Part shown: piece by piece, positions 38,120 through 39,851 of the stretch
How the letters are laid out: each line of letters opens with the position of its first letter
Numbering within the stretch: position 1 is the first letter of the stretch
Origin: DATBLZ01 sp036555065
GTDB taxonomy: Bacteria; Pseudomonadota; Gammaproteobacteria; Steroidobacterales; Rariloculaceae
Length of the DNA stretch: 39,851 bases
NCBI GenBank assembly: GCA_036555065.1
Contig: DATBLZ010000106.1
Location: 1-39,851, forward strand
Reading direction: 5' to 3'
Notes under the pieces: generated by a model
Told to the model about the DNA's origin: nothing
Seen by the model: the letters and a program-made list of their open reading frames with translations, nothing else
Database searches by the model: none
Position numbers and translations under genes: made by a program

Positions 38120-39298
38120 ATGTCTTCGAGGCTGCGCGGCATCGTCGTTCTCTGCGTGGGAACGGCTCTCGGTCTAGCGATCGCGCTCACGGTTGTCCTC
38201 GTCACGCACCACGAAAAGCCCCCGGCAGAGCGCGCAGTCAACGAAAACCTCGAGCTGCTCGCCGACGTTCTCGAGCGAGTGCGCAACGAATACGTCGACG
38301 CGCTCGACGAGCGCCGGCTCGTCGAAGGCGCGATCCGCGGCATCGTTGGGGAGCTCGACGAGCATTCGCGTTTTCTCGACGCCGCCGAGTACGAAGACAT
38401 TCGCATCGCAACGACCGGCACGTATACCGGGATCGGCCTGGACCTCAGACTTCGCGACGGCCGCGTCACGGTCGTCGAGCCGATCGCGGGTGCTCCCGCG
38501 CAAGCTGCCGGCATTTTGCCCGGCGACATCGTCGTGGCGGTCGATGCGGTGCCCGTCGACGGCGCGGATGTGGCCGCGACGATCAACCGCATGCGTGGAG
38601 CCGCAGGCACGCCGATAACGCTCGACGTCGTGCGCGCAGGGGAGCTCGAGCCGCTGCGTTTCGCGCTGGTACGCGACGAGGTCGAGGTCAAAACCGTTCG
38701 CAGCCAGTATCTCGGCGACGGTTACGCGTATGTTCGCCTGTCGGGCTTTGCCGACGACACACGCGACGACCTCGATAACACCGTGGAGGCGCTGCGTAGA
38801 GAGGCGGGCCACGAGCTTGCGGGCCTCGTGCTCGACTTGCGCGATAATCCGGGCGGCGTGCTCGACTCGGCGGTCGAGGTTGCGGACCTCTTTCTCGACG
38901 ACGGGTTAATCGTCCGCGGCGACGGGCGCATCCGCCAAGCCCGGTTCGCTCAATACGCACATCCCGGCGATGCGCTCGAGCATGTGCCGGTTGTCGTGCT
39001 CGTCAACGGCGATTCGGCTTCGGGAGCCGAGATCGTCGCGGGCGCAATTCAAGACCACGCGCGCGGCCGCATCGTCGGCGAGCGCACTTACGGCAAAGGC
39101 TCGGTGCAGAGTGTCGTGCCGCTCACGGGCGGTAACGCCCTGAAGCTGACGACGTCGCGGTTCGTCATGGCCTCGGGCGAATCGATCAACGGCAACGGCA
39201 TCGAGCCCGATCTCGTCGTGGTCGGCGCCGACGCGCAGCTCAACGAGGCGCTGCGCCTCGTCGGCTACGAGCCGATCGAATTGAGCAGCGCGCCGTGA
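38120..39298 (+). CDS. ctpA: Carboxy-terminal processing protease (S41 family, CtpA)
   Basis: This periplasmic serine protease trims or degrades envelope proteins, in other bacteria including murein hydrolases. The 392-aa protein has a signal anchor (RLRGIVVLCVGTALGLAIALTVVLV), an N-terminal helical part with ELLADVLERVRNEYVD, and a PDZ domain (TYTGIGLDLRLRDGRVTVVEPIAGAPAQAAGILPGDIV-type, about 110-195). The catalytic core has GLVLDLRDNPGG, NGDSASGAEI (Ser299) and YGKGSVQ (Lys326). ATG at 38120 is chosen; longer starts overlap the envC end. The pair envC-ctpA is common in gammaproteobacteria. Confidence 0.95.
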   Translation: MSSRLRGIVVLCVGTALGLAIALTVVLVTHHEKPPAERAVNENLELLADVLERVRNEYVDALDERRLVEGAIRGIVGELDEHSRFLDAAEYEDIRIATTGTYTGIGLDLRLRDGRVTVVEPIAGAPAQAAGILPGDIVVAVDAVPVDGADVAATINRMRGAAGTPITLDVVRAGELEPLRFALVRDEVEVKTVRSQYLGDGYAYVRLSGFADDTRDDLDNTVEALRREAGHELAGLVLDLRDNPGGVLDSAVEVADLFLDDGLIVRGDGRIRQARFAQYAHPGDALEHVPVVVLVNGDSASGAEIVAGAIQDHARGRIVGERTYGKGSVQSVVPLTGGNALKLTTSRFVMASGESINGNGIEPDLVVVGADAQLNEALRLVGYEPIELSSAP

Positions 39299-39851
39299 GC
39301 ACTCGTGACCCGGGAGCCCGCGATCTAGAGATCGAGCAAGCGCAGCTACGCGGCTTCGCGCACAGCTTCGCCGAGGTCGAGTGGCTCCTACTCGTGCTCG
39401 TGATGCTATTTCTCTTTGTGACGGACCCCGAGATGGCGCGCGACGTCCCGGTTGTCGGCATTCTCGTCGGGTTTGCGGTTTTCATTCTGATCTTTCGATT
39501 CACGAAAGCGTTGGCGAAACGGACCGCGCGCAAGATCGTCGTCGAAATCCTCGTAATGGTCGGCTTCTTGACCGGAATCCTCGCTTTCGCGAAGGATGCC
39601 GGCGGCGGCCTCGTTAATCTCTATCTGTTGCCGATCATCATGGCTGCGCTCGCGCTCGGCAAGCGCCCGACGGCACTCGTCGTTGCGCTCATCGTCGGGT
39701 GCTATCTCTTGCTCGCGACGCTCGAGGCCGGCATCGATGCGTTCGATCTCGGCCTGGCGCTGCGTGTCGTCGGCGTCATGGCGCCGTTCGTTCTCGTTGC
39801 GTTCTTGACGACGCTGCTCGCCGAAAACATTCACACCGCCAAGGCGCGAAT
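39295..39851 (+). CDS. Multi-pass membrane protein, probable sensor N-terminus (cut off)
   Basis: Only the first 185 codons are present. The GTG start at 39295 overlaps the ctpA stop (GTGA), so it is translationally coupled. After a short polar N-terminus come about six hydrophobic segments (WLLLVLVMLFLFV; VVGILVGFAVFILIF; IVVEILVMVGFLTGILAF; LVNLYLLPIIMAALALG; ALVVALIVGCYLLLA; VVGVMAPFVLVAFL). The pattern VNLYLLPIIMAALALGKRP resembles input domains of histidine kinases and GGDEF proteins. The output domain would be beyond the window, so the function is not assigned. Confidence 0.7.
   Translation, partial: MSTRDPGARDLEIEQAQLRGFAHSFAEVEWLLLVLVMLFLFVTDPEMARDVPVVGILVGFAVFILIFRFTKALAKRTARKIVVEILVMVGFLTGILAFAKDAGGGLVNLYLLPIIMAALALGKRPTALVVALIVGCYLLLATLEAGIDAFDLGLALRVVGVMAPFVLVAFLTTLLAENIHTAKAR

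Noticed and set aside
1..39851. tRNA genes, CRISPR arrays, insertion sequences, prophage or att sites
   Set aside because: I looked for cloverleaf T-arms, regular spaced repeats, transposases and integrases and saw none. Short tRNAs could be missed by eye, but no gap of suitable size shows one.

Overview
The window is a GC-rich stretch from the chromosomal replication-origin region of a gammaproteobacterium. The evidence is gene order: mnmG-rsmG-parA-parB-atpI-atpB and mnmE-yidC-rnpA-rpmH run leftward, dnaA-dnaN-recF-gyrB runs rightward, plsC-gmhB-glycyl-tRNA synthetase follows gyrB, and yibN-grxC-secB-gpsA lies further right. This is the layout known from Pseudomonas and relatives. I cannot name the genus; a Xanthomonadales/Nevskiales/Steroidobacterales-like lineage is a guess. 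There are no tRNA or rRNA genes, no insertion sequences and no CRISPR array that I can see.

Left arm (1-6205, all minus strand): mnmG, a diheme cytochrome c, rsmG, parA, parB, atpI and atpB, the last cut by the window edge. These read as one tightly packed transcription unit flowing into the ATP synthase operon. Positions 6249-12614 hold a plus-strand accessory block: a BlaI-type repressor with two perfect operator palindromes, a BlaR1-like membrane metallopeptidase ending in a TonB domain, an alpha/beta hydrolase, a NatA/NatB-like ABC exporter, a degenerate GGDEF protein and a gamma-glutamylcyclotransferase-like protein. The block separates mnmE from mnmG and is oriented against replication from the presumed origin.

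Origin core (12629-22536): mnmE, yidC, rnpA and rpmH run left; dnaA, dnaN, recF and gyrB run right. The rpmH-dnaA gap holds an rpmH promoter, two abutting palindromes and a consensus DnaA box. The dnaA-dnaN gap is AT-rich. Two ParB-binding parS sites lie inside recF, and the second abuts the gyrB promoter, so both the ParA/ParB proteins and their DNA target are present here.

Right arm (22533-39851): plsC, gmhB and a homodimeric-type glycyl-tRNA synthetase sit where relatives carry glyS/glyQ. Next is glnA with a sigma-54 promoter, a DUF4124 envelope protein, then ntrB-ntrC, forming a nitrogen-control locus. A minus-strand unit follows with a class 1B-type pyrD, lpxA and a GnnA-like oxidoreductase, suggesting a possible 3-amino lipid A. 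Then come trmL, two tandem paralogous membrane proteins of unknown function, the yibN-grxC-secB-gpsA unit (gpsA apparently starts with ATT), and divergently envC, ctpA and the membrane part of a truncated gene.

Most of the window is conserved housekeeping DNA. The points that stand out are the swapped glycyl-tRNA synthetase, the ATT start of gpsA, the parS/gyrB promoter overlap, the lpxA-gnnA pairing, the BlaR1-TonB fusion with its operators, and the paralogous membrane-protein pair.
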